Source: Sulfuricella sp035530375
GTDB lineage: Bacteria; Pseudomonadota; Gammaproteobacteria; Burkholderiales; Sulfuricellaceae
Reading direction: 5' to 3'
Assembly: GCA_035530375.1 (NCBI GenBank)
Contig: DATKUY010000030.1
Coordinates: forward strand, 1 to 25,179
Length of the DNA stretch: 25,179 nucleotides
Positions within the stretch are counted from its first letter, which is position 1, and the number at the start of each line of letters is the position of its first letter. Of this stretch, positions 1 to 8,663 are shown piece after piece. Under the pieces are notes generated by a model. The model had not been told where the DNA came from. It made no database searches and was given only the letters and a program-made list of their open reading frames with translations. The translations under genes were made by a program, and so were the position numbers.

Positions 1-370
1 TGGCCTTCAGCGCGGCAATGGCGTTGCCCGCCTGGTGTTCTTCCCAGAATCCGACCACGGCATTGGCCACAAGCAGCAGGAGAATGATGCCAAAGTCCGG
101 CCAATGCCGGGCAACCGCCGAAAGGATCACGGCCGCTTCGATCATCCATGGGATGGGACCCCAGAAATAGCTGAGGAATTTCAGGAACGGACTGGTTTTC
201 TTTTCTTCAATCTCGTTCGGCCCGTATTGGATCAGCCTCTTTTCCGCCTCGGCTTGACTGAGGCCATCCGGCGACGACCCCAATTTTTTCTCCACTTCCG
301 GCAGGGGCAGGGATTTCAGATCGTCCTTCGCATCGGGCTTCGATGCGGGAGAATCGGTATCGGGTTTCAT
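1..370 (-). CDS. Plasma-membrane-type proton-efflux P-type ATPase, N-terminal part (cut by window edge)
   Basis: The reverse strand from the ATG at 370 reads without a stop to the window edge, giving about 123 residues of the N-terminus. It starts with a hydrophilic, Asp/Lys/Ser-rich stretch, then the cation-ATPase N-domain pattern (GLSQAEAEKRLIQYGPNEI, about residues 37-55). After that comes PFLKFLSYFWGPIPWMIEAA with the first membrane helix, a second helix (about 94-108) and WEEHQAGNAI, which in this family leads into the actuator domain. This matches the type IIIA H+-exporting ATPases of plants, fungi and some bacteria and archaea. The phosphorylation site (DKTG) and the rest lie outside the window, so activity cannot be judged. 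A GAGGG sequence about 10 nt before the ATG supports the start. It is the last visible gene of the minus-strand ackA-phosphoketolase-STAS series. Ion specificity (H+) is a family inference. Confidence 0.88.
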   Translation of the reverse strand, partial: MKPDTDSPASKPDAKDDLKSLPLPEVEKKLGSSPDGLSQAEAEKRLIQYGPNEIEEKKTSPFLKFLSYFWGPIPWMIEAAVILSAVARHWPDFGIILLLLVANAVVGFWEEHQAGNAIAALKA

Positions 371-461
371 AATGAGTATTCCCTCTGTCCTTGCCATGCC
401 GCAGGCGTTGTCAGTTGTGGGATGCTTGTTATCATGCTCGTGCCGTTCGCGGCCGAAGTTC

Positions 462-824
462 CTACGCTTCGTCCAACCACCTCCGTGCCTCAGCGGCGTC
501 AGCGTGATCGAAGTATCGAACCGTCGCTTTCGTGAACGGCTTGCAGAGCGTCGCCATGCCGTGCTGCCACTGCTTTTCCCCGACCATCGCGAGTCGTTCG
601 ATGTCGGCGAAGTGCTCGACGCCGAACTTGAAGTCCTCCCAAGCCGCACCGGCATCCCAGCCGTGGAAACCGGTCATGTCGAACAACATGCGCAACTTCC
701 CATGCTGCCGAATGAGCCGTTCAACCTCAGGCACAAATTGCTCGTAATCCGCCTTTACCAGCTTGCCGCTGACGTGAACGGCGAGCACCTTGCCGCCGTT
801 TTCTTCATTGAGTTGAATGGACAT
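462..824 (-). CDS. SpoIIAA-like / STAS-domain protein (DUF3478 type)
   Basis: A 120-residue soluble protein when started at the ATG at 824, which has a strong GAGGAG Shine-Dalgarno 6 nt upstream; an in-frame ATG 39 nt further upstream lacks one. The pattern is that of the SpoIIAA-like family (Pfam PF11964): N-terminal beta strands (VLAVHVSGKLVKADYEQFVP), a central RMLFDMTGFHGWDAGAAWED and the C-terminal RYFDHADAAEARRWL. Some members of this fold bind lipids or act as STAS-like regulatory modules; no enzymatic residue is evident. The gene lies 66 nt after phosphoketolase and 91 nt before the P-type ATPase on the same strand, so a regulatory or membrane-associated role alongside them is plausible but not shown. 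Confidence 0.85.
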   Translation of the reverse strand: MSIQLNEENGGKVLAVHVSGKLVKADYEQFVPEVERLIRQHGKLRMLFDMTGFHGWDAGAAWEDFKFGVEHFADIERLAMVGEKQWQHGMATLCKPFTKATVRYFDHADAAEARRWLDEA

Positions 825-890
825 TTTTGACTCCTCTGATTCGATTAAGGTTACGACCATCACAGCCCGCGAAAATTTCGCGGAAGCCGG

Positions 891-3281
891 TTATCCTTCC
901 CATTTCCAATTGCGAATCTCCGGCATGTCTTCACCGTGTTTTTCGATGTAGGCCTTGTGATCGAGCAACTTGCCACGCAGGAATTGTTTGGCATAGGCGG
1001 CGCGTGTACCCAGGCTCGGCACACGGTCGATGACGTCGCCGACCAGGTGGAAGCGGTCGAGATCATTCAGTACGACCATGTCGAAGGGGGTGGTGGTCGT
1101 GCCATTTTCCTTGTACCCGCGCACGTGCAACTGCTGGTGATTGGTACGGCGGTAGGTCAGGCGATGGATCAGCCAGGGGTAGCCGTGGAAGGCAAAAATA
1201 ACGGGCTTGTCCCTGGTGAACAGAACGTCGAAATCCGTGTCGGAGAGGCCGTGAGGATGCTCGCTCCGCGGCTGCAGCGTCATCAAGTCCACCACGTTGA
1301 TGACGCGGATCTTCAGTTCCGGAAACAGCTGCCGCAGAATCTCGACCGCAGCCAGCGTCTCCAGCGTAGGCACGTCACCGCAACAGGCCATTACCACGTC
1401 GGGGTCGCCGCCCTCGTCGTTGCTGGCCCATTCCCAGATACCGAGCCCGGACGTACAGTGCTTGATGGCCGCTTCCATGTCCAGCCATTGCGCTTCCGGC
1501 TGTTTGCCCGCGACAATGACATTGACGCAATTGCGGCTGCGCAAACAGTGGTCTGTCACCGACAGCAGGGTGTTGGCGTCGGGCGGCAGATAGACGCGGA
1601 TGATGTCCGCCTTCTTGTTCACCACATGGTCGATGAAACCAGGATCCTGATGACTGAATCCGTTGTGATCCTGCCGCCACACATGCGAGGAAAGCAGGTA
1701 GTTCAACGAGGCGATGGGACGCCGCCACGGAATGCCTCTCGACACCTTGAGCCACTTGGCGTGCTGGTTGAACATCGAATCAATGATGTGGATAAACGCT
1801 TCGTAGCATGAAAAAAAACCGTGCCGGCCAGTCAGCAGGTAACCTTCGAGCCAGCCCTCGCACTGGTGCTCGCTCAACATCTCCATCACCCGGCCATCGG
1901 GCGCGATGTGGTCGTCGGTGGGAATGATCTCTGCAGTCGAACAACGGTTTGTCACTTCAAATACAGAGCCCCAGCGGTTCGACACGGTTTCGTCCGGGCT
2001 GAAGATACGGAAGTTGCGTGCATCGGCATTGAGCTTAAGCACGTCGCGCATGAACTGGCCCTGTACGCGTGTTGCCTCGGCCTTTACGCCGCCGGGTTTC
2101 GTCACCTTGACCGCATAGTCGCGGAAATCCGGCATTCTCAGATCGCGCAGCAGCATTCCGCCATTGGCATGCGGGTTTGCCCCCATGCGCCGCTCGCCTT
2201 TAGGCGCCAGTTCGGCCAGTTCCGGCATGAGCCTGCCATTGTCGTCGAATAATTCTTCGGGCCGGTAACTCTTCATCCACTGTTCGAGCGTCTTCAGGTG
2301 TTTCGGCGCCGTTACGAAATCGGTAACCGGCACCTGGTGCGCGCGAAATGTCCCTTCGACCGGTTTGCCGTCGACTGACTTGGGGCCAGTCCAGCCCTTC
2401 GGCGAACGTAGAATGATCATCGGCCAGCGCGGGCGCTCGCTGAACCCGTTGGCGCGAGCATTGCGCTGGATGCGCCGGATCTCGGTAACCGCCGCATCGA
2501 GTGTGGCGGCCATCAACTGGTGCATCTCCTCGGGGTCGTCGCCCTCGACGAAATACGGCGTGTAACCGTAGCCGCGAAAAAGATCTTCCAGTTCGTCGCG
2601 GGAAATGCGCGCCAGCACGGTGGGGCCGGCGATCTTGTAGCCGTTCAAATGCAGAATGGGCAGCACGGCACCGTCATGAACCGGGTTGAGGAATTTGTTC
2701 GAGTGCCAACTGGTGGCCATCGGGCCGGTTTCCGCCTCGCCATCGCCCACCACGCAGGCCACCAGCAAGTCGGGATTGTCGAACGCGGCGCCATAAGCGT
2801 GCGACAGGGAATAGCCGAGTTCGCCGCCTTCGTTAATGGAACCGGGGGTTTCCGGAGCGACGTGACTGGGGATGCCGCCGGGAAAAGAAAACTGGGTGAA
2901 CAATTTCTTCATGCCCGGCTCGTCCTGGGAAATGTTTGGATACAGTTCGCTGTAGGTCCCCTCCAGATAAGTGTTGGCCACCAGACCCGGTCCGCCATGC
3001 CCGGGGCCGGTGACATCGATCATGTTCAGGTCATATTGCTTGATGATCCGGTTGAGGTGGACATAAACAAAGTTCAAGCCCGGCGTGGTGCCCCAGTGCC
3101 CCAGCAGCCGCGGCTTTACATGCTCCAGCGTCAACGGCTTTTTGAGCAGCGGATTGTCGTACAAATAAATCTGTCCGGCCGACAGATAGTTGGCTGCCCG
3201 CCAATAGGCGTTCATCTTGCGCAGAAGATCAGGCGGCAACGGTTTGCCCGTGAATTCAGGCTTTTTCGTCTTCATGGCCAT
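891..3281 (-). CDS. xfp: Xylulose-5-phosphate/fructose-6-phosphate phosphoketolase
   Basis: A thiamine-diphosphate enzyme that cleaves xylulose-5-P (or fructose-6-P) with phosphate to acetyl-P plus glyceraldehyde-3-P (or erythrose-4-P). About 796 residues, the usual family length. Visible signatures are GHGGPG (residues about 94-99), the ThDP/Mg-binding GDGEAETGP (about 179-187) with MATSWHSNKF after it, PDETVSNRWG, and SSHVWRQDHNGFSHQDPG in the second half. The frame opens at 3299, but an AAGGA sequence lies 8 nt before the ATG at 3281 and only 2 nt before the ATG at 3287, so 3281 is preferred. The start lies inside the 3' end of ackA (26-nt overlap), implying translational coupling. With AckA it makes a complete acetyl-P to acetate + ATP branch. 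Dual substrate use cannot be decided from sequence. Confidence 0.97.
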   Translation of the reverse strand: MAMKTKKPEFTGKPLPPDLLRKMNAYWRAANYLSAGQIYLYDNPLLKKPLTLEHVKPRLLGHWGTTPGLNFVYVHLNRIIKQYDLNMIDVTGPGHGGPGLVANTYLEGTYSELYPNISQDEPGMKKLFTQFSFPGGIPSHVAPETPGSINEGGELGYSLSHAYGAAFDNPDLLVACVVGDGEAETGPMATSWHSNKFLNPVHDGAVLPILHLNGYKIAGPTVLARISRDELEDLFRGYGYTPYFVEGDDPEEMHQLMAATLDAAVTEIRRIQRNARANGFSERPRWPMIILRSPKGWTGPKSVDGKPVEGTFRAHQVPVTDFVTAPKHLKTLEQWMKSYRPEELFDDNGRLMPELAELAPKGERRMGANPHANGGMLLRDLRMPDFRDYAVKVTKPGGVKAEATRVQGQFMRDVLKLNADARNFRIFSPDETVSNRWGSVFEVTNRCSTAEIIPTDDHIAPDGRVMEMLSEHQCEGWLEGYLLTGRHGFFSCYEAFIHIIDSMFNQHAKWLKVSRGIPWRRPIASLNYLLSSHVWRQDHNGFSHQDPGFIDHVVNKKADIIRVYLPPDANTLLSVTDHCLRSRNCVNVIVAGKQPEAQWLDMEAAIKHCTSGLGIWEWASNDEGGDPDVVMACCGDVPTLETLAAVEILRQLFPELKIRVINVVDLMTLQPRSEHPHGLSDTDFDVLFTRDKPVIFAFHGYPWLIHRLTYRRTNHQQLHVRGYKENGTTTTPFDMVVLNDLDRFHLVGDVIDRVPSLGTRAAYAKQFLRGKLLDHKAYIEKHGEDMPEIRNWKWEG

Positions 3282-4488
3282 GTTCATTTTCCTTATCAAT
3301 CGGGAGGCTCAAAACCTCGACGACCGATTTTGCGATCATCACTTCCTCATTCGTATGCATGACGCGAACATCGACGTGGCCGGTCTCCGCGGAGATCATG
3401 CCCGCATTCGTCACGTTACGTTTTTCATCGATCTCAATGCCAAGAAATTCCAGCCCGTCGCAGATGCGCGCACGGACTGCAGGTGCGTTCTCTCCGATAC
3501 CGCCCGCGAACACCAGCGTATCCAGTCCGCCCAGCGCTGCGGCGTATGCTCCGATCCATTTTTTTACCTGATAACAAAACAGCGCTACCGCTTCGGCAGC
3601 GCGCTCGTCGGTTGCCTCGCACCCGATCAAATCGCGCATGTCGAAACTGGTCCCGGACACACCGAGCAGTCCTGATTCATGATTGATGAGCTGGTTGAAC
3701 TGTTGGGGCGTCAGATTCTCACTCTGCATCAAGTACCATGCCACGCCGGGATCCAGGTCGCCCGACCGGGTGCCCATAGTCAAACCGCCGGCCGGAGTAA
3801 ATCCCATGCTGGTATCGATGCTCCGGCCGTCGCGAACGGCAGCCAGGCTCGCCCCGTTACCAAGGTGCGCCAGGATCACATGGCCTTGGGCTGCTTGCGT
3901 GCCGGCAACATGCGCGAGCTCCTGCATAAGATAAGTATAGGATAGGCCATGGAATCCGTAGCGCTGGATCCCCATTGCATCGAAACGACGCGGGATAGGC
4001 AAAAGCCGGGCCACGCGCGGCAAGGTATGATGAAACGCCGTGTCGAAGCAGGCCACCTGAGGCAGTTGCGGATATCGCCGGCGGAACGCCTCGATCAGTT
4101 CGATCTCGCGCGGAAGATGATCCGGGTCGTAGGGGCTGATGCGGTGCAGTTCATCCAGCAATGCCCGAGAAACACGCTCGGGCTGGATGTGCTTCATGCC
4201 GTGGACCACGCGGTGGCCCACCGCCCCGACGCGTGTAAAACCGACCTGCTGTTCGAGCCAGTCGAGCAGGAAATTCGCCGCCGAACCATGATCGGCAACT
4301 TCGATGCTACGATTGCCTTGCTGACCTCTAGACGTATCGCTGAAAGTCAGATTCGTCCCGGATAAACCGATGCGGTCAACTTTTCCAACGAGCTTTCGCT
4401 CCAGCGGTTCGCCAATCCGATACAACGCGAACTTGATGCTCGACGAACCGCCGTTGATGGTCAGGATATTTGTGGTAGTGGGCTTCAT
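3256..4488 (-). CDS. ackA: Acetate kinase
   Basis: Catalyses acetyl-P + ADP <-> acetate + ATP in the cytosol. 410 residues, normal length. All hallmark motifs of the ASKHA-fold acetokinase family are present: NGGSSSIKF (12-20), GHRVVHG (91-97, containing the substrate-binding Arg), CFDTAFH (147-153, containing the catalytic Asp), HLGNGAS (208-214) and MGTRSGDLDPG (238-248, with the second catalytic Arg). The ATG at 4488 has a GAGGA Shine-Dalgarno about 7 nt upstream. The C-terminus ends in a charged His/Glu/Lys-rich tail that overlaps the phosphoketolase start. No pta gene is visible, in keeping with acetyl-P being supplied by phosphoketolase. It lies 93 nt downstream of the exporter genes, so it may be co-transcribed with them or have its own promoter. 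Confidence 0.97.
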   Translation of the reverse strand: MKPTTTNILTINGGSSSIKFALYRIGEPLERKLVGKVDRIGLSGTNLTFSDTSRGQQGNRSIEVADHGSAANFLLDWLEQQVGFTRVGAVGHRVVHGMKHIQPERVSRALLDELHRISPYDPDHLPREIELIEAFRRRYPQLPQVACFDTAFHHTLPRVARLLPIPRRFDAMGIQRYGFHGLSYTYLMQELAHVAGTQAAQGHVILAHLGNGASLAAVRDGRSIDTSMGFTPAGGLTMGTRSGDLDPGVAWYLMQSENLTPQQFNQLINHESGLLGVSGTSFDMRDLIGCEATDERAAEAVALFCYQVKKWIGAYAAALGGLDTLVFAGGIGENAPAVRARICDGLEFLGIEIDEKRNVTNAGMISAETGHVDVRVMHTNEEVMIAKSVVEVLSLPIDKENEHGHEDEKA

Positions 4489-4537
4489 GGATGTTCCTCG
4501 TCATTGCGCAATCCTGACCAATCCGGTTTTGCCGGCG

Positions 4538-4561
4538 CACGCGCTCACTCTGAAGCGCGTG
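4538..4561 (-). other. Inverted repeat in the leader of ackA
   Basis: The 93-nt gap between the last permease gene and ackA contains a perfect 8-bp inverted repeat (CACGCGCT, 8-nt loop, AGCGCGTG). There is no T-run on either side, so it is not a standard intrinsic terminator. It could be an mRNA processing or stability hairpin between the exporter genes and ackA, or an operator. Only the symmetry is seen directly. Confidence 0.4.
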
Positions 4562-4581
4562 GATCCGATTGATAAAGGCCC

Positions 4582-5691
4582 TCAGTACATTCTATGCCTG
4601 AACAGCCATGCCGCACTCGCCAGGGCAACCACGCCGATCGACGCCATCGCGACGAAGGGGTGGATCAGGAGGTGAAAAGGCGTGCCCTCAAGAAAGGCGC
4701 CGCGCAAAACCACCAGAAAATAGCGCAGAGGATTCAGCAGAGTAAGGTCTTGCACCATCGGCGGCATGTTTTCGATCGGGGTCGCAAAACCGGACAGGAT
4801 GATGGCGGGCACCATGAAAAAAAAGGCGCCCAGCAATCCCTGTTGCTGGGTGACGGCGAGCGATGAAATCATCAGGCCCAGACCGATTGCGGACAGCAGA
4901 AACAGCACGACGCCGGCATACAAGGTCAGCAAGCTGCCCAACAACGGGACGTGAAACCAGAATACGGCTATCAGGATAATCAACGTGGCCTCGGCAATGC
5001 CGATCAGGAAACTTGGCAAGGCTTTACCCAGCAGGATTTCTCCAGGGCGTAGCGGCGTGACCAGCAATTGGTCGAATGTGCCCTGTTCGCGCTCCCGTGC
5101 AACCGACAGTGCCGTCACCAGCATGGTGACGAGCAGGGTGAGCAGGCCGACGATGCCGGGTACGAAAAACCAGCGGCTTTCCAGATTCGGATTGAACCAG
5201 GCCCGCATTTCAATATGCGCCGGGGGCGGGCTGCCGCCGTGGCGGGCGATCCACTCGGTGTTGAAATGCTTGACGATCGTTTGCGCATAGTTGACCACCA
5301 GTTGCGCGGTGTTCGAATTGCGCCCGTCAACAATGATCTGGATCGGCGCGGGGTGTCCGCTCAGCAGATCTGCACTGAAGCGTGGCCCGATGCGGATGAC
5401 CATGAGCGCCTGCTTGCTGTCGATCACGGGCGCAATTTCCCTGTCTTGCGCCAGGCGTGCCACCTCCTCGAAACTGGGCGAGCCGCGAAATGCCGCGACC
5501 ATCTCCCGTGAGACGACGCCGCGATCTTCGTTGAAGACGGCAAAGGGAACATTTTTCAGGTCGAAGGTTGCCGCATAACCAAAGACCATCAACTGAATCA
5601 GCGGCGGCACAATGATGACCACGCGGCTGCGCTTGTCCTTGAGCAAGGTCAGGAACTCTTTGATGGTCAGGGCGAGAATGCGTCTCCACAT
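4582..5691 (-). CDS. ABC-2 type transporter permease (YbhR-like)
   Basis: A 369-residue inner-membrane subunit of an ABC exporter. The layout is that of the ABC-2 family: an N-terminal cytoplasmic stretch (RILALTIKEFLTLLKDKR), one membrane helix (VIIVPPLIQLMVFGYA, about 25-42), a large periplasmic domain (about 45-170), then five helices from about 175 to the end. The signature region AREREQGTFDQLLVTPLRPGE (about 199-219) sits between helices 2 and 3. It is the fourth gene of a YbhG-F-S-R-like operon and begins 6 nt after the preceding permease, with GGAG overlapping that stop. The two permeases are paralogues and probably form a heterodimer. Substrate is unknown; related systems export drugs, cations or hydrophobic compounds. 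Confidence 0.9.
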   Translation of the reverse strand: MWRRILALTIKEFLTLLKDKRSRVVIIVPPLIQLMVFGYAATFDLKNVPFAVFNEDRGVVSREMVAAFRGSPSFEEVARLAQDREIAPVIDSKQALMVIRIGPRFSADLLSGHPAPIQIIVDGRNSNTAQLVVNYAQTIVKHFNTEWIARHGGSPPPAHIEMRAWFNPNLESRWFFVPGIVGLLTLLVTMLVTALSVAREREQGTFDQLLVTPLRPGEILLGKALPSFLIGIAEATLIILIAVFWFHVPLLGSLLTLYAGVVLFLLSAIGLGLMISSLAVTQQQGLLGAFFFMVPAIILSGFATPIENMPPMVQDLTLLNPLRYFLVVLRGAFLEGTPFHLLIHPFVAMASIGVVALASAAWLFRHRMY

Positions 5692-5697
5692 GCAATA

Positions 5698-6855
5698 TTA
5701 CTCCAGGCGCTTGCGGGATTTCAGGTGGGTCAGGCCGAGAAAGATCACGGCCAGCAAGATCAGGGCGAACACATTTGGCAGAACCACGCTCCATACATCC
5801 CCGGCAAGGAACACCGTTTGCAGGATCGCCACATAATAGCGGGCAGCGATGACATGCGTGATGGCTCGCACGATACCGGGCATGCTGCCGATGTCAAAAA
5901 TGAATCCGGACAGTAAAAACGCGGGCAAGAAGGTGGTGATGATGGCGATCTGCCCGGCGACGAACTGGCTTCTGGCGATGGTGGAAATAAACAGGCCCAT
6001 GCCCAGGGCGGTGAGGAGAAACAGCGCCGATGCGCCGAACAGCACCCAGGGCGAGCCGCGCAGGGGAACCTCAAACAGCCAGAGCGCCATGGTCACGGAA
6101 AGTGCCAGCCCCCCCATGCCCAGAATGAAGTAGGGAACCAGTTTGCCAAGGATAACTTCGCTCATGGTCACTGGCGTCACCATGAGCGCTTCCATGGTGC
6201 CCCGTTCCCATTCGCGCGCCATCACCATCGCCGTGAGCAGGGCGCCGATCAGCGTCATGATGATCGCGACCAGACCCGGCACCAGAAAATTGCGGCTGCG
6301 CAACTCGCTGTTGAACCAGACGCGCTGCTCTATCTGCACCGGCATCGCCAGAGACTGGCCGCGTGCCAGGGCGACATGCTCCAGCCACTTACCCCAGACG
6401 CCCTCCACATAACCCGAAATGATTCGGGCGGTGTTGGCATCGACGCCGTTCACGATCAATTGAATCGGGGCGCTATCCGCGCCACGGAGACGCTGCGCGA
6501 AATCCTGGCGCAATACGACGATGGCGTTCACGCGACCGGCCATCATGGCCGTTTCGGCGGCCTGGGTGGTAGAGAACAAGGTGGGCAGAAAATAGCGGGA
6601 TTTGTGGAAAGCGGCGGTGAAGCTGGCGGTATCCGCGCTCGGTTGCTCTACCACCAGCGCCACGGGAATCGATTCCGAGTCGAGGGACACGCCATAGCCG
6701 AACAGGAACAGCAACACCAGGGGCATCAGAAAGGCAATGGCGATACTGCTGGGGTCGCGGAAAATTTGCAGGAATTCTTTGCGGATCAAGCCGCGCAGGC
6801 GCATGGCGAATTTTCCCGACGCGGCCGACCCATCCTGATGTCGACGCTCATTCAT
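5698..6855 (-). CDS. ABC-2 type transporter permease (YbhS-like)
   Basis: A 385-residue membrane subunit with the same plan as its downstream paralogue: RKEFLQIFRDPSSIAIAFLMPLVLLFLFGYG near the N-terminus (first helix about 40-56), a periplasmic domain up to about 190, then AREWERGTMEALMVTPVTMSEVILGK (about 214-239) and the C-terminal helices, ending in a Lys/Arg-rich tail. The ATG at 6855 overlaps the stop of the ABC ATPase gene by 4 nt (ATGA), so translation is coupled; an internal Met 18 (MRLRGLIRKEF) is an alternative start. It is the probable partner of the other permease and of the double ATPase. Function as an exporter is family knowledge; the substrate is not evident. Confidence 0.9.
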   Translation of the reverse strand: MNERRHQDGSAASGKFAMRLRGLIRKEFLQIFRDPSSIAIAFLMPLVLLFLFGYGVSLDSESIPVALVVEQPSADTASFTAAFHKSRYFLPTLFSTTQAAETAMMAGRVNAIVVLRQDFAQRLRGADSAPIQLIVNGVDANTARIISGYVEGVWGKWLEHVALARGQSLAMPVQIEQRVWFNSELRSRNFLVPGLVAIIMTLIGALLTAMVMAREWERGTMEALMVTPVTMSEVILGKLVPYFILGMGGLALSVTMALWLFEVPLRGSPWVLFGASALFLLTALGMGLFISTIARSQFVAGQIAIITTFLPAFLLSGFIFDIGSMPGIVRAITHVIAARYYVAILQTVFLAGDVWSVVLPNVFALILLAVIFLGLTHLKSRKRLE

Positions 6856-8663
6856 GGCGTGAGCTCCGCCTGCGGCCGGGCTTCGATCAACCCGATGAAG
6901 GCATCTTCCAGGGTCGGATCGGGCAGGGTCTCCGTGCGGGCATGCTGCTTGATGGCGGTCGGCGTGCCGATAGTCAGGATTTCACCTGCCGCCATGATGG
7001 CGAGGCGGTCGCAATATTCGGCTTCTTCCATGAAATGGGTGGTCACCATGATGGTGACGCCTTGTTCGGCAAGCGTATTGATGCGCTGCCAGAATTCGCG
7101 CCGAGCGAGCGGGTCCACCCCCGAGGTCGGTTCATCCAGGAACAGGATTTCCGGTTCATGCATCAAGGCGCAAGCCAGTGCCAGACGTTGTTTATAACCG
7201 AGGGAAAGATCGCCGCTGGCAGAATTCGCCAGCGACGCCAGGTCAAACTCATCCATTGCCCAGTGCATGCGCTGTTCAGCCTGCTTGCGCGACAGGCCAT
7301 AGGCGCTGCTGAAAAAGCGCAGGTTCTCCATGACGCTGAGGTGGCCATAGAGAGCAAACTTCTGCGACATGTAGCCGATGCGCGCACGTGCGGCGGCAGG
7401 CGCATGCCGGAGATCGACGCCGGCAACACGCAGTCTGCCACCGCTGGGCGGCAACAGGCCGCACAACATGCGAAAAGTGGTGGTTTTACCGGCGCCATTG
7501 GCGCCCAGCAAGCCGAACACCTCGCCGCGCGATACGGCAAAACTGACGCCTTTGACGGCGCGGAAAGTGCCGAAACGCCGCTCCAGTTGATCCACTTCGA
7601 TGACGGTCATGCCATTTTCCGCCCTTGCGGAAGACCGCACCTCTGGACGAACAGACCGAGAAGGCACCGCGCCATCCGGATGCGCCTTCACCTTCAGCAG
7701 TGCGATGAAGCTATCCTCGTAGCGCGGGGGCACTTCGGTCAGGGAGGCGTTATCGATGCCTGGCAGCATCGCCTCAAGGGCAGGGCGCGTCGCCTCTTCC
7801 ATCACCAGACGAACATGCTCGCCCCGGATCAATGCGTCCAGAACGCCGGGGGCCCGGGACAAATGCGCCTGAAGCGATCGCTTGGATATATTTTCTGCGG
7901 TGACGGAATAGGTTCTGCCTTGCATGCGATCCCGCAGGATTTTCGGATCGCCCTGATCCAGGAGTTGCCCATCATGTAACAAGACAACCTCGTCGCAACG
8001 TTCTGCTTCATCCAGGTAAGCGGTGCTCAACAGCACGGTGGTTTTTTCATTCCGTACCAGCCGATCGACGATGGCCCATAACTCGCGTCGCGATAGCGGA
8101 TCCACGCCGACGGTCGGTTCATCCAGCAACAGCAAGGCAGGTTGCCGCACCAGGGTGCAGGCCAGCCCCAGCTTTTGCTTCATGCCGCCGGAGAGCTGCC
8201 CGGCCAGGCGCCGGGTAAACTGGCCAAGCCCAGCCATTTGCAGCAATTCCCGATAGCGCTCGGCACGATTCATTTCCGGAACGCCTTGCAGGTCGGCGTA
8301 CAAGTCAAGATTCTCCTGCACCGTCAGGTCTTCATACAGGCCAAACCGTTGCGGCATATAACCGATGCGGCCTTGCACCTCCAGCGCCTGGACAGTGGCA
8401 TCCTTGCCGAGAACGGTGATGCTGCCGCTATCGGGAGCCAGCAAGCCGGCAGCAAGGCGCATGAGGGTCGTCTTGCCGGCGCTGTCCGGGCCGATAAGGC
8501 CGGTCACCATACCGTGTCGAACACGAAAGCTCACATTGTTCAGCGCCTGAACCAGACACCCATCTGAGAGAAACGTCTTGGAGAGCCTATCCACTTGCAG
8601 CGCGGCACCATCCCCGCGACTCGCCGCTGGGGAATGAAGGCTCGTTTGATACGCAGCGGCCAT
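6852..8663 (-). CDS. Double ABC ATPase of an ABC-2 exporter (YbhF-like)
   Basis: A 603-residue protein holding two complete nucleotide-binding domains in tandem. Domain 1 (about 20-240) has Walker A GPDSAGKTT, signature LSGGMKQKLGLA and Walker B LLLLDEPTVGVDPLSRRE. Domain 2 (about 350-575) has GANGAGKTTT, a slightly unusual signature LSLGYKQRLALA (LSLGY in place of LSGGQ) and ILFLDEPTSGVDPLARRE. The linker and C-terminus resemble YbhF/DrrA-type exporters. The start overlaps the last base of the upstream membrane-fusion gene stop (TGATG) and the end overlaps the YbhS-like start (ATGA), so the genes are tightly coupled. It energises the two downstream permeases at the cytoplasmic face of the inner membrane. 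All residues needed for ATP hydrolysis appear to be present. Confidence 0.94.
   Translation of the reverse strand: MAAAYQTSLHSPAASRGDGAALQVDRLSKTFLSDGCLVQALNNVSFRVRHGMVTGLIGPDSAGKTTLMRLAAGLLAPDSGSITVLGKDATVQALEVQGRIGYMPQRFGLYEDLTVQENLDLYADLQGVPEMNRAERYRELLQMAGLGQFTRRLAGQLSGGMKQKLGLACTLVRQPALLLLDEPTVGVDPLSRRELWAIVDRLVRNEKTTVLLSTAYLDEAERCDEVVLLHDGQLLDQGDPKILRDRMQGRTYSVTAENISKRSLQAHLSRAPGVLDALIRGEHVRLVMEEATRPALEAMLPGIDNASLTEVPPRYEDSFIALLKVKAHPDGAVPSRSVRPEVRSSARAENGMTVIEVDQLERRFGTFRAVKGVSFAVSRGEVFGLLGANGAGKTTTFRMLCGLLPPSGGRLRVAGVDLRHAPAAARARIGYMSQKFALYGHLSVMENLRFFSSAYGLSRKQAEQRMHWAMDEFDLASLANSASGDLSLGYKQRLALACALMHEPEILFLDEPTSGVDPLARREFWQRINTLAEQGVTIMVTTHFMEEAEYCDRLAIMAAGEILTIGTPTAIKQHARTETLPDPTLEDAFIGLIEARPQAELTP

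Noticed and set aside
35..830. Plus-strand open frames opposite the P-type ATPase and STAS-like genes
   Set aside because: They are antisense shadows; the minus-strand frames have clear family motifs and Shine-Dalgarno sequences.
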